Part shown: one piece after another, positions 20,012 to 34,270 of the stretch
How positions within the stretch are numbered: the stretch's first letter is position 1
Layout of the letters: each line of letters begins with the position of its first letter
Assembly: GCA_017616675.1 (NCBI GenBank)
Contig: JAFZXR010000025.1
Span: 1-64,000 of the forward strand
DNA: 64,000 nucleotides
Origin: Bacteroidales bacterium
GTDB lineage: Bacteria > Bacteroidota > Bacteroidia > Bacteroidales > F082
Direction: 5' to 3'
Notes under the pieces: generated by a model
Database searches by the model: none
What the model saw: only the letters and a program-made list of their open reading frames with translations
What the model was told of the DNA's origin: nothing
Made by a program: the position numbers and the translations under genes

Positions 20012-21631
20012 AGCTGCGATAGCTACAGCAAAAGCAAGCCACGACGGCAATCCGAGCGCTGTCGGAAGCACTCCTATCAACAACGCGACAACTCCCACTG
20101 TGAGCGCGTAAGGCATCTGTGTCTTCACATGCTGCAGGTGATTGCATCCCGAGGCCATCGAACTCATGATGGTGGTGTCGGAGATAGGCGAGCAGTGGTC
20201 ACCCATCACAGCACCTGCCATCACCGAGGCGACAACGTTGTAAAACAGCGGCATCGTAGCATTTACGCCCAATCCCTGATCCTGACATAGCATCCATGAG
20301 GCCGGTAAAATCAAAGGATAGAGTATTGCCATCGTGCCCCACGAAGTGCCGGTGGAGAAGCCTATCAAGGCGGCTAAAAGGAATGTCAAAGCCGGGACGA
20401 CAAATGGTGAAAGCGACAGCTTCAACAGAATGTCGGAGACGAACTCAGCAGTATGCATGTCCTTGGTTACCAATGCTATAGCCCACGCTGCGGTGAGTAT
20501 CAGCACGGCGTTGAACATCAGCTTGAAGCCCTCAATCATCTCTTCCATGATCTTGCCGAACTCCATCGAGCCACGAATCAAAGTCATAATGATTGACATA
20601 AGTAGCGATATCAGCGACGACCACAGAAGGGCGAGGTAGGAGTTGGCATTGCCAATGGTTGCTGACAGTTTCGCAACTGTGCCGAGACTCTCGTCTTGCC
20701 AAATTGCGGCATCATAACCGGTAAAGAACAGTCCGATAATCGTTCCGAAAATCAACGTCATCAACGGAATCAAGGCATCGATACCATGAGCGGAATTCTC
20801 AGTGTTTTCAAGCTTTTCAGCTTCTTTGTCTTCTGCTGTTCTTGCTGCTTTTTCGGCCTTCAGCATCGGTCCGTAGTCGCGGCCGCTGTAGATTATCATC
20901 AGAACGAAGGCAAGGGTGAGCAGTGGGTAGAAGCTGTATTTCAGCGAGTGGAAGAACACCGAATATGCCGACGCGTCGATGCCGATTACGTTGATGCCTT
21001 CCTGGATGTAGCTCAGCTCCGCGCCAATCCAGGTGGTGACGAAAGCTATAGCAACCACTGGCGCTGACGTCGAGTCGACGATATATGCAAGCTTCTCGCG
21101 AGAGACTTTCAGCTTGTCTGCGACAGGTCTCATGGTGTTGCCGACCATCAGAGTATTCGAATAGTCATCGAAGAATATGCAGAGGTCCATGATAAACGTC
21201 ATAAGCTGTCCCGAACGCGGTCCCTTGGCGCGTCGCAGAAGCCAGTTCACTATGCCTTTCATCCCTCCGTTTGCCGAGATAATCCTCACCATTCCACCAA
21301 TCGTCAAAGTGAAGATGATGATGGTGACATGGTCGGCATCGAACACCGAGCCAGTGATATAGGTGTCGACGACTCTTAATAATCCGCTGCCCAAGGCCAT
21401 GCCGGGTTCCTGACCGCCGTACAGCGACATCAGGAAAGTGCCCGATAGCACGCCGAGAAACAGAGCCGATATCACCTCTTTTAATATAAGCGCCATCGCG
21501 ATGGCGAAAAGGGGCGGGATAACCGACAACCACAGCGGCATCGGACCCTCGACGGGACCGCAGAAATAGAGCAGCGCCAAGCATATGAGGATGACGGCGA
21601 TGACTATCAGTATTGTCGGCTTTCTTTTCAT
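19970..21631 (-). CDS. Na+/H+ antiporter, NhaC family
   Basis: A 553-residue polytopic protein with ten or more TM segments, an NhaC-type exchanger or a related amino-acid/proton antiporter. Recognisable parts are the N-terminal hydrophobic pair, KGPRSGQLMTFIMDLCIFFDDYSNTLMVG, and GFSTGTSWGTMAILYPLILP with GDHCSPISDTTIMSS near the end. It is the last gene of a three-gene operon after the polyferredoxin and the iron-sulfur aldo/keto reductase (three bases between stop and start), which suggests a link between redox chemistry and Na+ or H+ flux. The 3' end overlaps the convergent symporter gene by 42 bases. Confidence 0.88.
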   Translation of the reverse strand: MKRKPTILIVIAVILICLALLYFCGPVEGPMPLWLSVIPPLFAIAMALILKEVISALFLGVLSGTFLMSLYGGQEPGMALGSGLLRVVDTYITGSVFDADHVTIIIFTLTIGGMVRIISANGGMKGIVNWLLRRAKGPRSGQLMTFIMDLCIFFDDYSNTLMVGNTMRPVADKLKVSREKLAYIVDSTSAPVVAIAFVTTWIGAELSYIQEGINVIGIDASAYSVFFHSLKYSFYPLLTLAFVLMIIYSGRDYGPMLKAEKAARTAEDKEAEKLENTENSAHGIDALIPLMTLIFGTIIGLFFTGYDAAIWQDESLGTVAKLSATIGNANSYLALLWSSLISLLMSIIMTLIRGSMEFGKIMEEMIEGFKLMFNAVLILTAAWAIALVTKDMHTAEFVSDILLKLSLSPFVVPALTFLLAALIGFSTGTSWGTMAILYPLILPASWMLCQDQGLGVNATMPLFYNVVASVMAGAVMGDHCSPISDTTIMSSMASGCNHLQHVKTQMPYALTVGVVALLIGVLPTALGLPSWLAFAVAIAALALVVRFVGKKTA

Positions 21632-21634
21632 AAG

Positions 21635-23008
21635 CTATCTTAACTTATCGACGATTTCGTTGATTCGCGCCAGCTGTTCCGGTATGTTGATGTGCTGCGG
21701 ACAGTGCGACACACATTGCTTGCAGCCGATGCAGTGCTCGACTTGTCTGTCGGCCTCCAGCTGACGACCGTATTCGATGAGGAAACGACGGCGAGCCTTC
21801 CTGTAATCCTTTGACTGTGAATCCTCTACGATGCTGCCCTCGTTGACGCATTTGTTGTAAAACGAGAAGTTTGTCGGGATGTCGATGCCGTAAGGACAAG
21901 GCATGCAGTATTGGCAAGCTGTGCAAGGTATCAACGGATATTTCAGGTAGATGTTCGCCACCTCCATCAGAAGGGCGAGCTCTTCGTCGGTGCAAGGATT
22001 TAAAGGACAATACGTGCGCAAGTTGTCTTGCAGATGTTCCATATATGTCATGCCGCTCAGCACGGTGAGAACGTTAGGGTAGGTGCCCACGAAACGGAAC
22101 GCCCACGACGCCACGCTGGCTTGCGGAGTGCGTTGTTTCAAGGTGTTGGCCAAAACATCAGGCAGGTTCGCCAAACGTCCGCCAAGCAACGGCTCCATAA
22201 TGACGACCGGGATGTTGAGGTCGGTCAGGCGTTTGTAGAGATAGTCGGCGTTGACGTTGCTGGCGCTGAGGTCGTGCGCATGCTCCCAGTCGACGTAGTT
22301 CATCTCGATCTGCACGAAATCCCAGTGATATTTGTCGTGGTTATCCAGAAGCCACTCGATGACGCGCTGGTCGCCGTGGAATGAGAACCCGAGGTTACGG
22401 ATGCGGCCGGCCTTACGTTCTTCCTGCACGAAGTCGATCATGCCGTTTTCGATGTAACGTTTCTGGAAGGTGTCCCAGCCGCTCGCGCCCTTGCTGCCGT
22501 TGCCAACAGAATGCAACAGATAATAGTCGAAATAGGTCGTCTGCAGCTTCTCAAACGAGTCGCGGTACATCTTTATTGAGGCCTCGCGGCTCCAGAATTG
22601 TGGTGCGAAGTTCGAGAGTTTTGTGGCAAGATAATAATTCTCGCGCGGATGACGACTCAACGCAATGCCTGTGGCAGCCTCAGAGTTTCCGCGGCAATAC
22701 ACAGGGGAGGTGTCGTAGTAGTTCACTCCGTGCTCCATGGCGTAGTCGACGAGTTTGTTGACCATCTCCTGGTCGATGACGTCGTCTTTAAACGGCAGTC
22801 GCATCATGCCGTAGCCGAGTATCGACACGCGGTCGCCGGTGTTGTGGTTGGTGCGGTATGTCATCTTATCCTTCGGGATGTCGCCCAAAGAATATGTTGT
22901 TTCTTTTTCATAAGTATCTGATTTACAGCCGCTTAATGCGATGGCTGATGCCGCTGTCGTCGCTCCGATAACGGTAAGGAATTCCTTGCGTGAAATGTTT
23001 TTCTCCAT
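21635..23008 (-). CDS. Aldo/keto reductase with C-terminal ferredoxin motifs, exported lipoprotein
   Basis: A 457-residue fusion of an aldo/keto reductase barrel with an iron-sulfur tail. The N-terminus (ISRKEFLTVIG...ALSGC) looks like a Tat-type signal with one Arg replaced by Lys, ending in a lipobox Cys. The catalytic region is VNYYDTSPVY with Lys in LATKLS. The tail has two Cys clusters, CTACQYCMPCP and CIGCKQCVSHCP. The ATG at 23008 follows the polyferredoxin stop within three bases, so the two are coupled. Together they look like an envelope electron-transfer unit; the substrate is unknown. Confidence 0.88.
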   Translation of the reverse strand: MEKNISRKEFLTVIGATTAASAIALSGCKSDTYEKETTYSLGDIPKDKMTYRTNHNTGDRVSILGYGMMRLPFKDDVIDQEMVNKLVDYAMEHGVNYYDTSPVYCRGNSEAATGIALSRHPRENYYLATKLSNFAPQFWSREASIKMYRDSFEKLQTTYFDYYLLHSVGNGSKGASGWDTFQKRYIENGMIDFVQEERKAGRIRNLGFSFHGDQRVIEWLLDNHDKYHWDFVQIEMNYVDWEHAHDLSASNVNADYLYKRLTDLNIPVVIMEPLLGGRLANLPDVLANTLKQRTPQASVASWAFRFVGTYPNVLTVLSGMTYMEHLQDNLRTYCPLNPCTDEELALLMEVANIYLKYPLIPCTACQYCMPCPYGIDIPTNFSFYNKCVNEGSIVEDSQSKDYRKARRRFLIEYGRQLEADRQVEHCIGCKQCVSHCPQHINIPEQLARINEIVDKLR

Positions 23009-23010
23009 AA

Positions 23011-24492
23011 TCAAATACTCCTATGAATTAAGTTACCTTCGACAAATATTGCTGAGAACGGTCTTGTCGGACAGACGTGCTCGCAGGTGCCACAGCCGAT
23101 GCAGCGTTCCTCGTTGATAATCGGAATCTTAGGCGATGCCGGGTCTTCGGCGTCGTATGGCATCATGGTGATGGCACCCGTCGGACAATGGCGGGCGCAG
23201 TTGCCGCACTCCACGCCGTCGTGCAATGCCACGCAGTTTTGTCCAACCCACACGGCATGTCCGATCTGTATCGATGACTTCTCTTCGCGTGTAATCCGGC
23301 TGATGGCGCCTGCGGGACATACTTCCGAACAGGTGGTACAGTTCGGATGACAATAGCCGCGCTCAAACGACATCTCAGGCTGCATCAGGTTTTCGAGTCG
23401 GGTAGAGGCGCGAAGCACATCGTTGGGACACGACTGCACACAAAGCTGACATCCTGTGCAACGCGATGTGAAGTTTTCCAAACTCACCGAACCGGCAGGT
23501 TTTAAAGGCACATCGCGCTTTGGTGCTTTTTTCTTGGTGATGGTTGCCAGACCGCCGTCGACGACTTTCTCCTGTGCCTTGAGTGTCGATGCGGCTGCCA
23601 AAACTGCTATCGTCGAGAGGAATGTCTTACGTGAGGTTTTGCCTTCTTTGTTAGAGTTTTCTGAGTTCTCCGAGTTCTCTATTTTTACACCATATTTCAT
23701 TGCACCTCTTTTACATCCGCTTACGCAGTTGAAGCAGGTCACGCATTTTGAGTAGTCGATCTTGTGATTCTTCGAGTCGATGGCCGAGCAGCGGCAGTTT
23801 TTCTCGCAGAGACCGCAGCCGTTGCATTTCGTAGTGTCGACAACTGGTTTGAAGATCGAAAATTTCGACAAGCAGCCCAGCAGTGCTCCGACCGGACAGA
23901 TATTATTGCAAAACCAACGTCCATTTGTAAGTGCTAAAATGGTGATTATCAAGAAGTAAGCTATCGCGATGAGGAACATCGGCAGACTCTTGATATAGAC
24001 ATCGACATGGTAGAAAGCATAGCTGTTCCAACGTTCGGCGAAATATGCTAAAACATTGTTAATCAATCGATAAACTGGCGCAAAGAGGTTCGACGCGAAG
24101 CGTCCGTAGATGCTGTAAGGCTCGATAAATATTGCAATGGATGTAAATCCGAAGGCTATCAGCAAAAAGAAGGCTAAACCTATGTAATAGCGGTATTTTG
24201 TCGACTTTTTGAAGCTGTAACGGTTCTTTTTACGTTTCTCTGCAATGTGTGCGATGCCATCTTGATAGATGCCGAGAGGGCAGAGGACGGAGCAGTAGAT
24301 TCGTCCGAATAGCAAGGTAACGATGATGATAGCAATCAAAATGACGAAACTCGATGCCAAAATAGCCGGCACCAGCTGCAGTTTCGCCATCCAGCCAAAC
24401 CATGCATGCAACGCTCCCGAGAAATCAAGAAACAGCAGTGTCATCAGCACAAAACTGATGGTTGCTAATGTAATTCGTATTTTCCTCAACAT
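23011..24492 (-). CDS. Membrane polyferredoxin (NapH-like) with an internal Tat-like segment
   Basis: A 493-residue electron carrier. The N-terminal half is NapH/NosR-like: several TM helices and the paired CxxxCP motifs (CSVLCPLG at 67, CNNICPVG at 195), then two ferredoxin clusters (CNGCGLCEKNC and CVTCFNCVSGC, residues 223-260). At residues 287-308 there is a second Tat-like signal segment (SRKTFL then a hydrophobic stretch ending LKA). After it come four more Cys groups, including CTGCQLCVQSCP and CIGCGTCEHVCP. I infer a transmembrane relay with clusters on both sides. The start at 24492 gives a normal first helix. First gene of the operon with the aldo/keto reductase and NhaC. Confidence 0.85.
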   Translation of the reverse strand: MLRKIRITLATISFVLMTLLFLDFSGALHAWFGWMAKLQLVPAILASSFVILIAIIIVTLLFGRIYCSVLCPLGIYQDGIAHIAEKRKKNRYSFKKSTKYRYYIGLAFFLLIAFGFTSIAIFIEPYSIYGRFASNLFAPVYRLINNVLAYFAERWNSYAFYHVDVYIKSLPMFLIAIAYFLIITILALTNGRWFCNNICPVGALLGCLSKFSIFKPVVDTTKCNGCGLCEKNCRCSAIDSKNHKIDYSKCVTCFNCVSGCKRGAMKYGVKIENSENSENSNKEGKTSRKTFLSTIAVLAAASTLKAQEKVVDGGLATITKKKAPKRDVPLKPAGSVSLENFTSRCTGCQLCVQSCPNDVLRASTRLENLMQPEMSFERGYCHPNCTTCSEVCPAGAISRITREEKSSIQIGHAVWVGQNCVALHDGVECGNCARHCPTGAITMMPYDAEDPASPKIPIINEERCIGCGTCEHVCPTRPFSAIFVEGNLIHRSI

Positions 24493-24540
24493 ATTATTTG
24501 TTTTCAATAACCAATAACCTATAACCAATAACCTTTAAAG
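24493..24540. repeat. Short tandem repeat spacer
   Basis: The plus strand carries repeats of AATAACC/TATAACC (for example CAATAACCAATAACCTATAA) between ligA and the polyferredoxin gene, both on the minus strand. It is similar in style but not in sequence to the spacers at 9747 and 31138. Confidence 0.6.
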
Positions 24541-27628
<3,088 letters not shown>

Positions 27629-27634
27629 AATCAA

Positions 27635-27841
27635 TTATTTATATGTGCATTCATACTCGGGCTCACTGTACATTTCGTTCAAATATTCCTCAGCTTCACG
27701 ACATTCTTTTTTCGAATATGTGCCGTAATAAATACTCTCTTCGCCAGTCCTCAACTCCTTGCAATAACAGTTTCTCTCGCACGAGGAGAAAAACACCGCA
27801 ACCACCGATAACAGCAGAATTATGACCAAAAATCTTTTCAT
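27635..27841 (-). CDS. Small lipoprotein, function unknown
   Basis: A 68-residue protein. MKRFLVIILLLSVVAVFFSSC is a lipoprotein signal with lipobox Cys at residue 21, leaving a mature peptide of about 48 residues with three further Cys (two in CYC and one near the end) and many Glu. The ATG at 27841 lies 21 bases after a good -7 box. It is the first gene of the transcript that reaches ligA. No family is recognised. Confidence 0.75.
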   Translation of the reverse strand: MKRFLVIILLLSVVAVFFSSCERNCYCKELRTGEESIYYGTYSKKECREAEEYLNEMYSEPEYECTYK

Positions 27842-27858
27842 GATTAATGAATGATTAA

Positions 27859-31137
<3,279 letters not shown>

Positions 31138-31178
31138 CTATAAACTTCTAAACTTATAAACTTCTAAACTTCTAAACT
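31138..31178. repeat. AACTTCTAA tandem repeat spacer
   Basis: Near-perfect repeats of TAAACTTCTAAACTTATAA-like units fill the 41 bases between the beta-galactosidase stop and the transporter ATG. There is no promoter motif, so the two genes may be cotranscribed. Confidence 0.65.
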
Positions 31179-32861
31179 ATGTTTAAAGGTCATCCCAAAG
31201 GTCTCTACGCCCTCGCTTTAGCCAACACCGGCGAGCGTTTCGGCTATTACACCATGCTTGCGATATTCGTATTGTTCCTGCAAGCTAAGTTCGGTCTCTC
31301 CGCGCAAACGGCGGGACAGTTTTACGGCATCTTCCTCGCCGCGGTCTATTTCATGCCTATCATAGGCGGCTACATCGCCGATAAGTTCTGGGGCTTCGGA
31401 AAGACCGTCGTCACCGGCATCCTGGTGATGTTTGCGGGCTATCTGCTGCTGTTTACACAGAAAGACGCCACAGGCAGCATGGCATTCACCATGATGATAA
31501 TCGCCTTGCTGTGCATCGCCATAGGCACTGGCCTCTTCAAAGGCAACCTGCAGGTGATGGTCGGCAATCTTTACGATGACGCTAAATACGCCGCAAAACG
31601 CGACGGCGGCTTCAGCCTGTTCTACATGGCTATCAACATCGGCTCAATGTTCGCTCCAACCACCGCGACGGCTGTCACCAACCTGTTTTTAGGCAAAAAC
31701 GGCCTGACCTACGACGCCAATATCCCGTCGCTGGCTCATCAATTCCTCGACGGCACGATAACAGCCGCCGGCACGGCGCGACTGCAGACTCTCGCCGAGG
31801 CTCAGAGCAGCTTCGCTGGCGACATGACGGCCTTCTGTCATAACTATATCGACTCATTATCAGTGGCTTACAGCTACGGCTTCGGCGTGGCGTGTATCTC
31901 GCTGGTACTTTCAATAGCAATCTACTTCGGCTTCCGCAGGTCGTTCAAGCACGTCGACGTGCGCAAAGGCGAGAAAGCGGCAAAAGAAGAAAAGGTGGTC
32001 GAGCTCACTCCAAAACAGACCAAGGAACGTGTCGTGGCTCTGTGTCTGGTCTTCGCCGTCGTGATCTTCTTCTGGATGGCATTCCAGCAGGCCGGACTCA
32101 CTCTTACGTATTTCGCCCGCGACTACACCGAGGCGGTGGCGACAGGCTGGACGCGCATCGGATTCGACGTGTTCACCCTCGCCATGATAGCCGTCGGCGT
32201 CTACGCCCTGTTCGGCATCTTCCAGAGCGACACCACGCGCGGCCGCAGCCTGTCGGCATTGCTGCTCGCAGCATGCGTCGCGGGCGTGTGGTATAAAGCG
32301 GCCCACGTCGACAAACTGGTGGTACTCCTGCCTCAAATATTCCAGCATTTTAACCCGTTCTTCGTGGTAGCCCTCACACCAGTGTCAATGGCTATCTTCG
32401 GAGCCCTCGCCAAGAAAGGCAAGGAACCGTCGGCACCCCGTAAAATCGCCCTCGGAATGCTCGTGGCCGCCCTCGGCTACTGCGTCATGGCAGCCGCATC
32501 AATCGGACTGCCTTCACCAAAGGAACTCGCCACAACTGGAGGCGTGAGCCACGTCCTGGTGTCACCAAACTGGCTGATATCCACCTATCTGGTGCTCACC
32601 TTCGGCGAACTGCTGCTCAGCCCGATGGGAATATCATTCGTCAGCAAAGTGGCTCCTCCAAAACTCAAAGGACTCATGATGGGACTCTGGTTCGGCGCCA
32701 CGGCAATAGGCAACTACCTCACATCTGTCATCAGCTCGATATGGAACACAGGACTGTCACTCGTGATGATCTGGGGCGTACTGATCATCCTCTGTGTCGT
32801 CTCAGCCATCTTCATGTTCTCGATGATGAAACGCCTCGACAACGCCACAGCGGAATGCTGA
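31179..32861 (+). CDS. Proton-dependent oligopeptide transporter (POT/PTR2 family)
   Basis: A 560-residue inner-membrane symporter that imports di- and tripeptides with protons. Family signs: the helix-1 motif GERFGYY near residue 20, and FYMAINIGSMFAP (the FYxxINxG signature) near residue 150, within about 12-14 TM helices. A charged cytoplasmic stretch (residues about 255-285) divides the two six-helix bundles. It suits a peptide-fermenting organism, in line with the prolyl oligopeptidase and lysine aminomutase upstream. It ends 24 bases before a hairpin that points the other way. Confidence 0.92.
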   Translation: MFKGHPKGLYALALANTGERFGYYTMLAIFVLFLQAKFGLSAQTAGQFYGIFLAAVYFMPIIGGYIADKFWGFGKTVVTGILVMFAGYLLLFTQKDATGSMAFTMMIIALLCIAIGTGLFKGNLQVMVGNLYDDAKYAAKRDGGFSLFYMAINIGSMFAPTTATAVTNLFLGKNGLTYDANIPSLAHQFLDGTITAAGTARLQTLAEAQSSFAGDMTAFCHNYIDSLSVAYSYGFGVACISLVLSIAIYFGFRRSFKHVDVRKGEKAAKEEKVVELTPKQTKERVVALCLVFAVVIFFWMAFQQAGLTLTYFARDYTEAVATGWTRIGFDVFTLAMIAVGVYALFGIFQSDTTRGRSLSALLLAACVAGVWYKAAHVDKLVVLLPQIFQHFNPFFVVALTPVSMAIFGALAKKGKEPSAPRKIALGMLVAALGYCVMAAASIGLPSPKELATTGGVSHVLVSPNWLISTYLVLTFGELLLSPMGISFVSKVAPPKLKGLMMGLWFGATAIGNYLTSVISSIWNTGLSLVMIWGVLIILCVVSAIFMFSMMKRLDNATAEC

Positions 32862-32879
32862 CATCAAAAATAGACAACG

Positions 32880-32978
32880 AAAAAGGGACGTCACACGAGA
32901 CGTCCCCAACGATTAACAAAAAACTAATAAACTATTCAATTCTGCGCCGTGTTATCGCATACTCTTGCTTTGATTTTC
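32880..32978 (-). ncRNA. Candidate small RNA (~100 nt) between the POT and AraC genes
   Basis: On the minus strand a -7-like box (TATTTTTG, 32985-32992) is followed by about 75 bases without a credible coding frame. Then comes a perfect 8-bp GC-rich hairpin and a run of five T, as in an intrinsic terminator. The region contains a 21-base stretch (32920-32940) also found in the riboflavin leader at 46452-46472, where it again lies just before a terminator. The -33 box is absent, so expression is inferred. It could instead be a second terminator module for the AraC gene. Confidence 0.45.
32885..32906 (-). terminator. Intrinsic terminator hairpin, minus strand
   Basis: GGGACGTC (32885-32892) pairs perfectly with GACGTCCC (32899-32906) around a six-base loop. 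On the minus strand it is followed by TTTTT (32884-32880). On the plus strand there is no T run, so it mainly serves the minus strand, although the stem may also limit read-through from the POT gene. Confidence 0.75.
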
Positions 32979-32984
32979 ACGATG

Positions 32985-32992
32985 CAAAAATA
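32985..32992 (-). promoter_or_regulatory. Possible -7 box for the candidate small RNA
   Basis: The minus strand reads TATTTTTG, matching TAnnTTTG, directly after the AraC terminator T-run. No TTTG box at 19 bases. Confidence 0.35.
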
Positions 32993-33005
32993 TAACAAAA
33001 AAAAA

Positions 33006-33029
33006 TTACACGTTTTATTCTGCGTGTAA
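33006..33029 (-). terminator. Intrinsic terminator of the AraC-type gene
   Basis: TTACACG and CGTGTAA form a perfect 7-bp stem with a ten-base loop. On the minus strand it is followed by a run of nine or more T (33005 downward). It is built from the last copy of the tandem repeat that follows the gene. Confidence 0.85.
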
Positions 33030-33089
33030 TTCATTTTATTCTGCGTGTAAAAAATTTTATTTTACGTGTAAAATTTTATTCTGCGTGTA
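33013..33089. repeat. Four tandem copies of the 3' end of the AraC-type gene
   Basis: The 16-base unit TTTTATTCTGCGTGTA (plus strand) starts at 33013, 33034, 33055 (three changes) and 33074. Read on the minus strand, the 33074 copy holds the last three codons and stop of the regulator gene; the other three lie after the stop, and the last forms half of the terminator. Confidence 0.9.
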
Positions 33090-34200
33090 TTTTTCCGATG
33101 TATTCCTTGGGCGAAACATCTTTCAAACGCTTGAACACCTGCGAGAAGGCACTGCCCGATAAGAAGCCCGATTCAAGCGCCACCTGCTCAAGCTTAATCG
33201 TCGGATCTTCCTTTAAAAGCTGGCACGCATGCTCGATACGCAGGGTGTTGATGAGCTTGTAAAACGACTTATATTCGCTCCTCGCGATGACTTCACTGAG
33301 ATAATTCTTGTTGATAAGCATGATGTCGGTGAGGTCGTTCATCGTAAAATGCTCCTCGAGATATAATTTTTTCTTACGAATAGTCTCAACAAGCTTTTTC
33401 TCGGTTTCCTGACAGTATTTATCAGTCAAACGGTGCTTAGCATGAGCCGAAGACTCATCACTGGTCTCTTTTTTCTTAATCTCCTTAGGCAGTTTCTTCG
33501 TGTTACGATGCGGATTCAACGAAACGATGGCAAACCACACGTTTATTCCTATAAAGATAAGGTCGCGCACCATCTTCGCCCAATAACAGTTACAAAGGAA
33601 TGTAAAGATAAGGATGAGACAGACGTTGAAAGGCAGCCATTTGATGCTTTTCGCATACTTGACCGGGAAGTCGGCGGCACTCGAGAACTCGTCCTCGTCA
33701 ATCTCATGAATCTCCTTCACCAGCTTCAATCTTAATTTGTTGAGCTGATAAATATATCCCGATGCGATAACCAAAACCACTATCGTCATGATGGTCTTGT
33801 ACATCGGCGTAAACTCGACAACGCCCAAAACCGGCAGCATCAGCGTTATCCAGCAAAGAATCACCGGATGCTGCAGCTGCATCAGACGCGGAGCCGTATA
33901 GAAGTCGAGGAAGAAATAACCTTTGATGAGAACTATCAGATACGAAGTGATGAACAGCAGGGCGGAGGCGTTCACCAAAAACAGCACTTCGGGCCTTCCC
34001 ATAAAGAAAATGAATGGCAACTCGACGACCTGCATCATAAACAGATTCGCGAGCGAATAACGGGCAGGGTAGAGCTGTCCGAACACCTCTTTATACGCCG
34101 CAGGCACATAAAAAACCTTCAAAGCCCAGCCGTAGAGAGCCACCACGACGTAGGTCAGGTTTACCGAAAACATCAATAAATAAAGACGATCGTATGCCAT
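33076..34200 (-). CDS. Membrane-anchored AraC-family transcription regulator
   Basis: A 374-residue protein. The first about 230 residues hold seven or so hydrophobic segments (for example LYLLMFSVNLTYVVVALYGW and ALLFITSYLIVLIKGYFFL). After a Lys-rich linker, the last about 100 residues form an AraC-type double helix-turn-helix (FTMNDLTDIMLINKNYLSEV, then VALESGFLSGSAFSQVFKRL and SPKEY). Such proteins may sense an envelope or membrane signal; the ligand and targets are unknown. It has its own perfect promoter and terminator, so it is a single-gene unit. Its 3' end is tandemly repeated after the stop. Confidence 0.88.
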   Translation of the reverse strand: MAYDRLYLLMFSVNLTYVVVALYGWALKVFYVPAAYKEVFGQLYPARYSLANLFMMQVVELPFIFFMGRPEVLFLVNASALLFITSYLIVLIKGYFFLDFYTAPRLMQLQHPVILCWITLMLPVLGVVEFTPMYKTIMTIVVLVIASGYIYQLNKLRLKLVKEIHEIDEDEFSSAADFPVKYAKSIKWLPFNVCLILIFTFLCNCYWAKMVRDLIFIGINVWFAIVSLNPHRNTKKLPKEIKKKETSDESSAHAKHRLTDKYCQETEKKLVETIRKKKLYLEEHFTMNDLTDIMLINKNYLSEVIARSEYKSFYKLINTLRIEHACQLLKEDPTIKLEQVALESGFLSGSAFSQVFKRLKDVSPKEYIGKIHAE

Positions 34201-34236
34201 TTTGCGGTTATAACTGCTTAAAATTCAATTTCGCCG

Positions 34237-34267
34237 CAAAATTACACAATTTTTTTGATAAAACAAA
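34237..34267 (-). promoter_or_regulatory. Promoter of the AraC-type gene (full Bacteroidota consensus)
   Basis: On the minus strand TTTG (34264-34267), 19 bases, then TAATTTTG (34237-34244): an exact TTTG-N19-TAnnTTTG match, 36 bases before the ATG. It lies just after the mnmE stop. Confidence 0.85.
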
Positions 34268-34270
34268 ATA

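Noticed and set aside
32941..33000. tRNA-like fold downstream of the POT gene
   Set aside because: No acceptor/T-arm consensus could be fitted; the simpler reading is a short noncoding RNA or terminator region.
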